From assembly GCF_000739915.1 (NCBI RefSeq), contig NZ_BBJT01000006.1, forward strand, positions 1 through 64,000: 64,000 nt of DNA, given 5' to 3'. Positions 53,114 through 60,806 of the stretch are shown here, one piece after another. How positions within the stretch are numbered: position 1 is the first letter of the stretch; each line of letters opens with the position of its first letter. Source of the DNA: Paenibacillus chitinolyticus NBRC 15660 (GTDB taxonomy: Bacteria > Bacillota > Bacilli > Paenibacillales > NBRC-103111). Below the pieces are notes generated by a model. That model saw only the letters and a list, made by a program, of their open reading frames with translations. It was not told where the DNA came from and ran no database searches. The translations under genes and the position numbers were made by a program.

Positions 53114-53920
53114 ATGGTCATCAATAATAAATCGTCAAATCACTCTCCTTGGATCTTTTTCTTGCTGGTGTTCATTCTCGCAATTCCTTTCTGGTTGTTT
53201 GGGCTGTTAACTCAACAACTTCTGCAGAAAGAAATCCCCATAAACCTTCCCATAAGTGCGCTTATGTTTGTTTGTCCGATGATTGCGGCGTTGATCCTTG
53301 TCTATAGAAATAATGGGGCAAACGGCATAAAACAATTATTAAGTAAAGCTTTTAAAATAAAGATCAAGAGAAAGATCTGGTTTGCGCCCATCTTTTTCAT
53401 GGAGCCTTTTATTATGTTTTTGGCGTATGGATCCATGAGATTAATGGTTGGGTCTATCCCTGAATTGGATTTTTCCCTATTAAAGATACTGGCCTTGTTC
53501 TTCGTGTTTTTAATCGCAGGAATATGTGAGGAGATCGGTTGGCAAGGGTACGCCTATGACACGCTTGAGAATCGGTGGAATGCAGTAGGTGCCAGTATCA
53601 TGTTAGGGGTTGTGTGGCAAATATGGCATATCATCCCCCATCTTCAACTCCACCCTCCAGCATGGATATTGTGGCAATGCGCGGGTTCCGTTTTGCTGAG
53701 AGTCCTGATCGTATGGGTATACAAAAACACAGGAAAAAATGTACTTGCAGCAGCCATATTTCATACTATGAATAACGTTTGTTCGTTTTTGCTTCCCAAT
53801 TACGATTCAAATATCGCCCCAATCTCTATGTTTATCGTCACAGCATTTGTAGTTTTAATCGTTACATTTTTATGGGGTTCTAAAACATTAGCTCAATATA
53901 GATTCATACATAATAGGTAA
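53114..53920 (+). CDS. CPBP-family intramembrane glutamic protease
   Basis: This 268-residue protein has about eight hydrophobic segments. The ABI/CPBP motifs are present: E139-E140 in ICEEIGWQGYAYD, the second motif in WQIWHIIPH and the third in AIFHTMNNV. Family members resemble Rce1 proteases and in bacteria often act in self-immunity to peptides or stress. No peptide gene is evident nearby. It starts about 60 nt after the TetR gene. Confidence 0.87.
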   Translation: MVINNKSSNHSPWIFFLLVFILAIPFWLFGLLTQQLLQKEIPINLPISALMFVCPMIAALILVYRNNGANGIKQLLSKAFKIKIKRKIWFAPIFFMEPFIMFLAYGSMRLMVGSIPELDFSLLKILALFFVFLIAGICEEIGWQGYAYDTLENRWNAVGASIMLGVVWQIWHIIPHLQLHPPAWILWQCAGSVLLRVLIVWVYKNTGKNVLAAAIFHTMNNVCSFLLPNYDSNIAPISMFIVTAFVVLIVTFLWGSKTLAQYRFIHNR

Positions 53921-53967
53921 CATAATGAATCAAAAAGGGGGAGTACTATCTGAGAGTTACACAAGGG

Positions 53968-54459
53968 GTGCTGTATGCTTGTTTAGTATGTACGGGGATT
54001 ATGAGCGGCTTTATTGTGGCCTTTGCCATCGCTATAATGCCGGGGCTAAACGAAACGGGCGCTTTGTCAGCAGTTCACTCGATGAATGCGATCAACCACG
54101 CTATTGGCGGTAGTCCACTTTTTTTCATTCTCTTTGGGGGCACGGGGATGCTTCACATAGCAGGGCTGGTGATAGCATTGAAAAACCTCAAACTCCCTTT
54201 CGTTTGGCTTATTATTTGCGCGGCTGGAATCTATTTATGCGGAGTATTGTTCGTAACGCTGTGTTTGAATATTCCTTTGAACAAGGAAATGGCCGGACTA
54301 GATTTAACGATTTCAAGAAATGATCTTGTGGCAGGAGATATTTTAGCAAGGTGGGTATTTTGGAATCAAACGCGCGCAGTCTCAAGTCTCATGTCTGTAC
54401 TCTTGTTAGCGATTTATTTACGTTCGATTTATTTCATGAATCATGGATTCCAGAGTTAA
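53968..54459 (+). CDS. DUF1772 (anthrone-oxygenase-like) membrane protein
   Basis: The 163-residue protein has four hydrophobic segments and the typical ending LARWVFWNQTRAVSSLMSVL. The start is uncertain. The GTG at 53968 is canonical, but GGGGGAG lies 6 nt before an in-frame CTG at 53950 that would add LRVTQG. Function is unknown in bacteria. It is transcribed with the CPBP and TetR genes. Confidence 0.75.
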   Translation: MLYACLVCTGIMSGFIVAFAIAIMPGLNETGALSAVHSMNAINHAIGGSPLFFILFGGTGMLHIAGLVIALKNLKLPFVWLIICAAGIYLCGVLFVTLCLNIPLNKEMAGLDLTISRNDLVAGDILARWVFWNQTRAVSSLMSVLLLAIYLRSIYFMNHGFQS

Positions 54460-54474
54460 TTGAAACTTAAACTA

Positions 54475-54602
54475 GGGGTAAAAACAAAAAAGCCACCTGC
54501 TCCGGTTGACCGGTAGCCAGTGACTTTCCTGTATTGCTGATGCGGTCGAGAGGACTCGAACCTCCACGGCTGTTACACCACTAGAACCTGAATCTAGCGC
54601 GT
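54475..54602. repeat. Direct repeat copy at the intact tRNA-Leu 3' end
   Basis: This is the partner of 51125-51262. It comprises the GCCACCTGCTCCGG..CCGGTAGCC hairpin downstream of the tRNA and the tRNA's 3' portion. The two repeats bound a ~3.2-kb segment. Confidence 0.65.
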
Positions 54603-54624
54603 CTGCCAATTCCGCCACGACCGC
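54541..54624 (-). tRNA. tRNA-Leu (anticodon CAG)
   Basis: On the minus strand the acceptor GCGGTCG pairs with CGACCGC. The D arm contains GGCGGAATTGGCAGACGC, and the anticodon arm CTAGA-TTCAGGT-TCTAG gives anticodon CAG. A long variable arm (TGGTGTAACAGCCG) and T arm GGAGGTTCGAGTCCTC follow. The discriminator is A and CCA is not encoded. It reads CUG codons. Confidence 0.95.
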
Positions 54625-54735
54625 GTGCTTTGTAAGAACGAGATTAAATATACCATGCGGCAAAACGTTTGTCAAACATATTTTTAATCTTTTTTTGAGG
54701 CGCGCCATCTTCATACATTTTGACCCAAAATCAGA

Positions 54736-54766
54736 CAAAGGAAAGCCGTTACGGCTTTCCTTGTTT
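54736..54766. terminator. Terminator after the YidC gene
   Basis: AAGGAAAGCC pairs with GGCTTTCCTT around GTTAC. It has an A-rich left side and TTGTTTT on the right and lies 15 nt past the yidC stop. Confidence 0.7.
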
Positions 54767-54780
54767 TATCTGGATGCGTT

Positions 54781-55467
54781 CTAATCTTTTATGAGTTCCG
54801 GGACCGGAATTCCTTTGTGAAGAAGTTTTTGACCATATGACGATCGAAAGAATAAACGTTCCAGTATCGTAACAATACCGCTTCCTGCCCAGTAAAGAAC
54901 AAGCGCAGCCGGAGAGCGCCATATCACCGTCAACGAAACGGCCATGATGGCAAGCGGCATTCCCACCTTGAGCAGCGCGGGCTGCGACGCAGCCGGATCA
55001 GGAACGAGGCTGATCAGCATTCCCAGCCATCCTATAATGCCGTACAGCACAGGCAGCGCATGCGCCGGATCGGGAACGCCCAGCGACTGCATCCATGGAA
55101 TTAGCATGGTGGTCATTTGAGCGCCGTGCAGAGAAAAATACGGATAAAGGCTCATAAAAATCGGCATCTGGATCAGTCCCGCCGCAAACGCGAGCCCAGG
55201 TTTGATGCCGTAGCGGGAATACAGCCGGAGCATTTCCTCGCCCAGCTTGCGTGACTGGTTCGCATACTGCTCCCGGAGCTGCCGGATAGCCGGCTGCATA
55301 CGAATCTGTCTCACCTGCTGCCGGGCACTAAGCAGATTTACGCGGAATAGCAGGCTGCGCACAAGCAGGGCAAACAGCAGGATGGCCAGCCCCCAATCAT
55401 TCGTAAAGGCGGCTAATGGGTTCAGAATACGGTCCAGCATAGAGATAAAGGGTTGTAAAAGTGACAT
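54781..55467 (-). CDS. YidC/Oxa1-family membrane protein insertase (short form)
   Basis: The 228-residue protein has five hydrophobic segments. Features include the conserved groove arginine R37 in LFALLVRSLLFRVN, then the positively charged cytoplasmic hairpin (QQVRQIRMQPAIRQLREQ) and GLIQMPIFMSLYPYFS. It lacks the N-terminal lipoprotein signal usual in Bacillus SpoIIIJ/YqjG, so it is probably an accessory paralogue rather than the main insertase. GGGAGGAATTC precedes the ATG. Confidence 0.87.
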   Translation of the reverse strand: MSLLQPFISMLDRILNPLAAFTNDWGLAILLFALLVRSLLFRVNLLSARQQVRQIRMQPAIRQLREQYANQSRKLGEEMLRLYSRYGIKPGLAFAAGLIQMPIFMSLYPYFSLHGAQMTTMLIPWMQSLGVPDPAHALPVLYGIIGWLGMLISLVPDPAASQPALLKVGMPLAIMAVSLTVIWRSPAALVLYWAGSGIVTILERLFFRSSYGQKLLHKGIPVPELIKD

Positions 55468-55754
55468 AAAGAATTCCTCCCGTTTTTTGATAGCGGCAAT
55501 ACCGACAATAACGTGTATCGCGTTAATCGGGAGGAATCCGGTTCATCGGAATGATGATCGCTTCTGCCGGGAACTTTCCGCCGGATTCTGAAAATGCCGA
55601 ACCCGATGTGCCGGATAAGAACCGGCGAACCGCTCTTGTCCGAAGTGAGCGGGGGTACGGGGAATTCCCCGGCTTTGAGAGGGGTTAGCGAAATCCATTC
55701 GCCCAGCCACCAGCACGTAAAACCGAGCGCCAGAAACAGAACCGGTATATCCAA
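55422..55754 (-). CDS. Possible small membrane protein translationally coupled to the YidC gene
   Basis: This frame reads MDIPVLFLALGFTCWWLGEW, then a basic C-terminal half. It overlaps the yidC start by 46 nt. A TTG at 55754 lacks a good site. GGAGAGGGGGA lies just before in-frame ATT and ATC codons at 55772 and 55766, so a non-standard start is possible. A competing frame from 55788 cannot be excluded. No family recognised. Confidence 0.35.
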   Translation of the reverse strand: MDIPVLFLALGFTCWWLGEWISLTPLKAGEFPVPPLTSDKSGSPVLIRHIGFGIFRIRRKVPGRSDHHSDEPDSSRLTRYTLLSVLPLSKNGRNSLCHFYNPLSLCWTVF

Positions 55755-55775
55755 ACTCCACTCGATGGCAATTCC

Positions 55776-55897
55776 CCCTCTCCTTCATGATGTTACGGCT
55801 GGGGTGTTCAGCGGTTTCAGAAAACTTCGGACGGATTCACTATAGGACGTTACGCTTATTCCATGCTTATTCCAACGTTTTTTCTATCATGATCGTA
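55776..55897. other. Intergenic sequence upstream of the YidC unit
   Basis: No gene is seen from here to 56139 apart from the terminator below. The promoter of the leftward yidC unit should be here. Confidence 0.3.
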
Positions 55898-55936
55898 TAA
55901 AAAGAAACAGCGCCATCCTTTAGGAAGGAGGCGCTG
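55898..55936 (-). terminator. Probable cbiZ terminator
   Basis: On the minus strand CAGCGCC pairs with GGCGCTG across TCCTTCC..GGAT, followed by TTTCTTTTT. It lies about 200 nt past the cbiZ stop. Confidence 0.65.
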
Positions 55937-56139
55937 CTTGCGGAGACGATATCCTACGCATCGGCGAACCGACGCACTGAGGACGGCTGATGTGTACTGC
56001 GAGGAATCTGCAGAGGACCACCGTCATGTGACGACCAGACATGTACCTCCGTGCGAAGCTCCCAGCGTGCGGTACTCGGCGTTACATGACGGCGGCGGTC
56101 AACCATATGTTGAGGACTATGTGCAGCCCCGTCACTCCC

Positions 56140-57132
56140 TTACGAGAGCGCCAGAGCTTTTTTGTAAGCCATGCCCGACTGCATGGCGGCTTCATACACG
56201 GACCGGCCGATCATATGGCCAAGGTAAGTGGCCGTTCCGGCGTAGCGGTGGAGCCGGCCTCTCTGCGTGGAGGCGATCAGCATGGCGTCCGTCGTCGTGC
56301 CCGTCGCCCCGCTTCCGTCTTCCAGCGCTACGCCGAGGTCCTGCAATGCCGCCGCCTTCGCCTCGGTGGCGGTAATGACGGCGTTGACCATGGCTTCATC
56401 GGTCAACTCGCCCTCCACGGCGACGATAATATTAATCGTGCCGGGAAAAAGCGCCGAAGCCGGAAGCCCGCGTCCGGCACGCGCCATGTTGGAATAGCCG
56501 ACGGTGACCCAGGCGCTGACGGCTATTCCGGTGTCCGCCGCGGCAGCGGCAGCAGTAGCGTAAGCGGCAGCGGCAGCGGGCTCCGCCGCGTCGATGCCGT
56601 TCACGGGATTCGCCGAATCCCCGTCCGCTGCGGCGGAGAGGCATGCTTTCCCTCTCCCTCGGGTGTCCGGTCTTTCGTCAAATGTTTCTAAAAAGCTTTG
56701 CGCTTCCCGATCGGCTTGTGAGGAAACATCCAACTTACTGTCAGACGTATCGAAAAGGCTTCGTGCAGCTTCGTCATCGGCTCTTACCTTCGCGGAAGCA
56801 GGATCATCCATTCGAAGATGACTTTGGCCAAGGCCGCTCATATGTACGGAGGTCAGCAGGCAGGCCGTTTCCTCACTGTTCAGTCCTGCCGCCTCCAGAA
56901 ACCCGTTCATTTCCGTCACCGGATCTCCGCAGGCATACGTTTTGTCTACCTTCCGGTTGATGATCGTCCGGTGATAACCGAAACCGCCGCCCCAGGGCGC
57001 GGAGCTTAACGTCCTCAGAGGCGATGGAGCTTCCAGCAGCAGATAGCTCCCTGCCGCGCCTTCGTTCACGGCTGCGCTAATTCCTGCGGCCGGGCGGCTT
57101 ACCGTCTGAATAAGTGGTTCTTGAGTGTTCAA
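56140..57132 (-). CDS. cbiZ: Adenosylcobinamide amidohydrolase CbiZ
   Basis: The 330-residue enzyme hydrolyses the aminopropanol or nucleotide-loop amide of corrinoids to give adenosylcobyric acid for remodelling and salvage of B12. LSSAPWGGGFGYHRTIINR, the VTVGYSNMARAG strand, PGTINIIVAVEGELTDEAMV, ATEAKAAALQDLGV and GTTTDAMLIAS match the family. Residues ~108-200 are a low-complexity Ala/Asp/Ser insert (AAEPAAAAAYATAAAAAA) absent from ordinary CbiZ. B12 salvage fits the presence of NrdJ. Confidence 0.87.
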   Translation of the reverse strand: MNTQEPLIQTVSRPAAGISAAVNEGAAGSYLLLEAPSPLRTLSSAPWGGGFGYHRTIINRKVDKTYACGDPVTEMNGFLEAAGLNSEETACLLTSVHMSGLGQSHLRMDDPASAKVRADDEAARSLFDTSDSKLDVSSQADREAQSFLETFDERPDTRGRGKACLSAAADGDSANPVNGIDAAEPAAAAAYATAAAAAADTGIAVSAWVTVGYSNMARAGRGLPASALFPGTINIIVAVEGELTDEAMVNAVITATEAKAAALQDLGVALEDGSGATGTTTDAMLIASTQRGRLHRYAGTATYLGHMIGRSVYEAAMQSGMAYKKALALS

Positions 57133-57136
57133 CGGA

Positions 57137-57385
57137 TCAGGCCTCCTCGCCCTCGTCAGTTTGCCGGGGCAGCGTATATTCAGCGGGACGGCTCTCCGTA
57201 TACGGCTGATAAACGTACTTTCTGTCCAACTGCACCAGCTTCCGGCTGCGTTTACGAATAGCGACTGACGACTCGTTCCATGCCACCACGTAGCCTCTTA
57301 TATCGTTGCGCGGATCCGCATCCCTGACGATTCTCAGCAGGGTGCCGTCAATCCGGTATCGGTCTAACTGCTCGTCGCTGATCAT
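57137..57385 (-). CDS. Small hypothetical protein (82 residues)
   Basis: AAAGGAGGG lies 6 nt before the ATG at 57385. The protein contains a beta-rich core (RIVRDADPRNDIRGYVVAWN, SSVAIRKRSRKLVQLDRKYV) and an acidic tail. Its stop is 4 nt before cbiZ, so they are probably co-transcribed. No family recognised. Confidence 0.65.
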   Translation of the reverse strand: MISDEQLDRYRIDGTLLRIVRDADPRNDIRGYVVAWNESSVAIRKRSRKLVQLDRKYVYQPYTESRPAEYTLPRQTDEGEEA

Positions 57386-57675
57386 GACAAGCCCTCCTTT
57401 TGCTCCAAAACATTTCCTGGGCAATTGTATCTATTGTACCTTGAGCCCGCTTGCCTGCAAGGCAATACCGGCATCCCTACTAGCATACACAAAACACGGC
57501 GCCAAGCCAAGAGAGCCCGAAGGGCGCACGGAATACGCCTGATTCATTTTTTTCGGGCACCGGGTAATAAAATCTACGGACTGCGGGAGTTTTAGAAGCC
57601 GGCTAGTTGGGCAATCCTTTTAAGAGGAAAGGGTAAAACCTGCGGTCAGGCTTTATACGAAGGGAGCGAAGAGCG
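57386..57675. other. Intergenic region between divergent genes
   Basis: This contains promoters for the leftward cbiZ unit and the rightward 103-residue gene. The G-rich 57580-57650 part could fold, but it matches no riboswitch class I know. Confidence 0.3.
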
Positions 57676-57987
57676 ATGGACGGCAAAAAAACATATTACG
57701 TCAGCGTAGGTGCCAAAGAAATCGTCGACGAAGCGGATGAAATCAACTTTGATTTTGAAATTAAGGCAACGGGTGAAGAAATCGACAAGCTGGCCGAACT
57801 TTTCGAGGTGATGGACGAATCGGACGAGGCAACGCATTTCCGGGCTCTCCTGCCTTTTAAGGAATATCACAAGGACAAAGAAAACGATGCCTATGACTAT
57901 GATCTCAAAGAGATCTACCGGACGCTTTACAATTTGGGGACGGAAAAAACCCGCAAACATATCGAAGAAATGAATGTGCTGAATTAA
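57676..57987 (+). CDS. Small acidic hypothetical protein (103 residues)
   Basis: GAAGGGAG precedes the ATG. The protein starts MDGKKTYYVSVGAKEIVDEA and is strongly acidic with a helical centre (ATGEEIDKLAELFEVMDESD). It looks like a conserved cytosolic protein of Paenibacillus-type genomes; no function is known to me. A perfect terminator follows. Confidence 0.75.
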   Translation: MDGKKTYYVSVGAKEIVDEADEINFDFEIKATGEEIDKLAELFEVMDESDEATHFRALLPFKEYHKDKENDAYDYDLKEIYRTLYNLGTEKTRKHIEEMNVLN

Positions 57988-58022
57988 AAAAAGACCTGCC
58001 GGGCTTCCCGGCAGGTCTTGCT
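57988..58022 (+). terminator. Terminator of the 103-residue gene
   Basis: AAGACCTGCCGGG and CCCGGCAGGTCTT enclose CTT, with A6 on the left. Confidence 0.85.
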
Positions 58023-58035
58023 TATGACGAACACG

Positions 58036-58362
58036 TCAGCCGACATGTTCTTTGGAATCCGTATTTTCAAACCAGCAATCCAACACTTTACTCGACATGA
58101 CGCGTTTCTTGATATAATCGACCTGCTGAACCGTAAACTGGGACTCCCAAGGAACGGAAAGTTCCGTGAAGAATTTGACCACCGTAAGAAGTTCGGACCA
58201 TGCCACGTATCGTTTATACCAGAAAAATTGAGGGTGTTCAATCATATACGGGTACAAATCATCAAACTCGGTGTGTTTGCAGTCTAGGGCGCGTTCGAAA
58301 TGGTTCTTCGCTTCGGACAGCTTCTCCAGTAAATATTCGGCTGGAATTTGCTCATTTCCCAT
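58036..58362 (-). CDS. Hypothetical protein (108 residues)
   Basis: GGAGAGGAGGGATCGCT precedes the ATG. The sequence is helical with aromatic-rich EHPQFFWYKRYVAWSELL. No family is recognised. It ends next to the terminator of the convergent gene. Confidence 0.7.
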   Translation of the reverse strand: MGNEQIPAEYLLEKLSEAKNHFERALDCKHTEFDDLYPYMIEHPQFFWYKRYVAWSELLTVVKFFTELSVPWESQFTVQQVDYIKKRVMSSKVLDCWFENTDSKEHVG

Positions 58363-58461
58363 AGCGATCCCTCCTCTCCAGTTACCTTCCTCTATTATAT
58401 CGAATTTACCCCGTCCAGGAAAGTATTGAAGCAGAATGAAAATGTTTTCATAAAATAACAG

Positions 58462-59034
58462 TTATTCGGCAAATACGATGTTTCCTTGGTCGAGGGACGT
58501 TATCGTCACGAGGGACTCCGTACGGATTCCCTGCTCCCGAATCGCGCGGCCTCCGGCTTGAAACGCCTTCTCCACGGCAATGCCTACACCGACCAGTTCG
58601 GCTCCCGAACGTTCGACAATCCGGATCAGCCCTCTGGCCGCGTCGCCGTTGGCGATAATGTCGTCTATGATTAAAATCCGGTCGTTTGCGGTTATATATT
58701 GGGAAGAAACCATAATATCCGTCACGATTCCTTTGGTGAAGGAAGGTACACGTTCACAATACGTATCCTCGCCCATGGTCACCGACTTTTTGCGTCTCGC
58801 GAAAATAAACGGAACGCCCAGCTCGCTTGCGACGGCAAAAGAGAGCGGAATTCCGGACGATTCGACAGTCAGCACTTTGGTCGGTGAGCTTTCTACAAAA
58901 CGCCGGGCAAATTCCCTGCCCATTTCCTTAATCAATGCAGGGTCAACTTGATGATTCAAGATGGCATCCAATTTAACGACTTGGTCGGAAACGACGCTTC
59001 CGGCTTCTAAGATACGTTGTTTCAACAGTTCCAT
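58462..59034 (-). CDS. xpt: Xanthine phosphoribosyltransferase
   Basis: The 190-residue type I PRTase converts xanthine and PRPP to XMP. VLTVESSGIPLSFAVASELG, the PRPP loop ILIIDDIIANGDAARGL and the C-terminal GIAVEKAFQAGGR match Xpt. GGTGGAGGAG lies before the ATG. I see no purine riboswitch in the leader and no pbuX downstream, unlike B. subtilis. Confidence 0.93.
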   Translation of the reverse strand: MELLKQRILEAGSVVSDQVVKLDAILNHQVDPALIKEMGREFARRFVESSPTKVLTVESSGIPLSFAVASELGVPFIFARRKKSVTMGEDTYCERVPSFTKGIVTDIMVSSQYITANDRILIIDDIIANGDAARGLIRIVERSGAELVGVGIAVEKAFQAGGRAIREQGIRTESLVTITSLDQGNIVFAE

Positions 59035-59377
59035 AGCTTCTCCTCCACCTTTGAATATGTGTTAACGTACCACAAGCCAAACATAGGTTTCAAGTCCCAT
59101 TTTACGCCTTAGGCCCTTTCTCCCGGAACTTTTCGGCCCTTTTACGAGTCTGTATAAATAACAGGCATTTAATGCCGCCCTCCTTGCCGGCGGCAAAGCA
59201 AGAAAAGACGGCTTACGCCGTGCGCGGCAGATGACGGAGCCGTTTGAACGAACGCCAGTCTCTTATTTCAACCCATCCAAGCTAATATGAAATTTGAACG
59301 AATCGCCCCCAGGGCTTATGATAAGGAATGTCGCTTCGCGTCCGAAACCGGAGCGGCAGAAGAAAGGAACGATTGCA
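59035..59377. other. Intergenic region between xpt and the lipoprotein gene
   Basis: This GC-rich stretch has several imperfect hairpins (around 59170-59215 and 59225-59255). No gene or named regulatory RNA is recognised. Confidence 0.3.
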
Positions 59378-60034
59378 ATGAAGAACAAACTCCGCAGAGC
59401 AGCGATGATCGGTCTTCTGATCTCCGTTCTGCCGGCGGCGGCAGGCTGTGAAGCTGTACATACGTTTTGGGGGAAAGAAACTGCCGGTCCCTCCGCAAAT
59501 CAGGCAGAATCTAACGGAAACGCGCAGCCTTCGCCTTCCGGTGCAGCCGGGCAGACACCGGCTCCCGATCGTTCGGCCGCCGTTTCTTCCAACGAAAATA
59601 CGGAAGGTCCGGTCAAAGCCAAGCCCGTGGTGACTCCGGAGAACACATACCGAGTCAACAATCCGACCTTGATGGGCGTCACGCTGGGCACGCCTAAGGA
59701 CGAGGTGCTGAATCTCTTCGGAAAAGCGAAGAACATGTTCGTCATGGACGAAGATCCCCAATCCGTCACGGTATACGAATACGGGTCCTTCTCCGTCGGC
59801 TTCAACGTGTTCGACCGCCTCGAATTCGTCCAGATCCAATCGGCCGATATCGATCCGGGCCTTGGCGGACTGCGTCTCGGACAAACCGCCGATGAGGCCA
59901 CGGACGTTCTGGGCAAGCCCAACAACCGTACGGATTACGTGCTGGCCTACAAAGCCCAGAATACCGTATTGAAGCTGGACCTTGATCCCGACAATCACAC
60001 GATTCAATCCATCAAATTGTTCCCGTCCAGCTAA
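59378..60034 (+). CDS. Lipoprotein of unknown function
   Basis: The start is the ATG at 59378 (AAGGAA upstream); an earlier in-frame ATG at 59294 would add a non-signal extension. MKNKLRRAAMIGLLISVLPA with lipobox AAGC is a lipoprotein signal. A Ser/Pro/Asn linker follows, then two repeats of a small domain built on LGTPKDEVLNLFGKAKNMF and LGQTADEATDVLGKPNNRT. This is the SmpA/DUF4309-like G..xxeVxxxLGxP motif. Anchored outside the membrane; role unknown. Confidence 0.82.
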   Translation: MKNKLRRAAMIGLLISVLPAAAGCEAVHTFWGKETAGPSANQAESNGNAQPSPSGAAGQTPAPDRSAAVSSNENTEGPVKAKPVVTPENTYRVNNPTLMGVTLGTPKDEVLNLFGKAKNMFVMDEDPQSVTVYEYGSFSVGFNVFDRLEFVQIQSADIDPGLGGLRLGQTADEATDVLGKPNNRTDYVLAYKAQNTVLKLDLDPDNHTIQSIKLFPSS

Positions 60035-60052
60035 ACGCCGGTATACGGACAG

Positions 60053-60092
60053 TTAAAAACCCGCAGCCCTAGGGCTTGCGGGTTTTTAACTG
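60053..60092. terminator. Bidirectional terminator
   Basis: TTAAAAACCCGCAGCCCTA and TAGGGCTTGCGGGTTTTTAA flank a minimal loop. It serves the lipoprotein gene and the convergent DedA gene, whose stop lies within it. Confidence 0.88.
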
Positions 60093-60697
60093 TTCTTTTT
60101 TCTTTTTCTGCGGACCAGATAGTAAATAAGAAAACCGACTGCGGCGGCAACGGCGAGCCCCATAAGGCAGATGCCGAGGTAAGTGTGAAACCCTTTTAGA
60201 ACCGCTTCAAAATTGGCCCCGATAAAATGTCCGAGCGAAAGAAACGTACAGCACCAAAGCAGAGCGCCCGATCCGGCAAAAAGCAGATAACGCCAAAGGG
60301 AAATCCCGCTGACGCCGGCCAGATAACAGGTGAAGTGTCTAAGACCCGGAACGAAATACCCGAAAAAGACAGCCCACATGCCGTATTTCTGAAACCACAG
60401 CTCCGTGCGGGTGATGCGCTCCTGTTTGACGCGGACCCACTTTCCTATTTTGTAAAGGAAGGGCTTGCCGAGTCGAAGTCCGACCGTATAGGAAATCAGC
60501 ATCCCCGTCATCGTTCCCAGATAGGAGACGATAAGCGAATGCGTAAAATTCAACGGACCGGTGTCCATCGTAAGCGAGCCGACAAACGTCATCAGCGTCT
60601 CATCGGGGATCGGCAGGCCGACAATGCCGGCGGCAAGCAAAGCGTAAAGAGCCGTATACCCGTAATTGGAAATCAGCTCAAATATCGTTTCTTTCAC
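60086..60697 (-). CDS. DedA-family membrane protein
   Basis: The 203-residue membrane protein has the SNARE-associated/DedA domain. GLPIPDETLMTFVGSL contains the conserved acidic site, and WAVFFGYFVPGLRHFTCYLAG is the arginine motif (F.GRF.PG.R). Family members flip lipids or undecaprenyl phosphate. The Tyr in FGYFVPGLR instead of Arg is seen in one Firmicutes subgroup. It has a basic C-terminal tail. Confidence 0.88.
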   Translation of the reverse strand: MKETIFELISNYGYTALYALLAAGIVGLPIPDETLMTFVGSLTMDTGPLNFTHSLIVSYLGTMTGMLISYTVGLRLGKPFLYKIGKWVRVKQERITRTELWFQKYGMWAVFFGYFVPGLRHFTCYLAGVSGISLWRYLLFAGSGALLWCCTFLSLGHFIGANFEAVLKGFHTYLGICLMGLAVAAAVGFLIYYLVRRKRKKNS

Positions 60698-60806
60698 TAC
60701 ATAACACTCCTAACGGGGTTGTTCCTGCGCGTTTCTTATGTTGCTGTCATGCCCGTCCGGTCCGAAACATACCTTGTACTAGTACGAAACATGAAGGGTG
60801 AGAACA

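Noticed and set aside
58980-59290. Purine riboswitch upstream of xpt
   Set aside because: The xpt leader lacks the conserved three-way junction elements of the purine class; no match found by eye.
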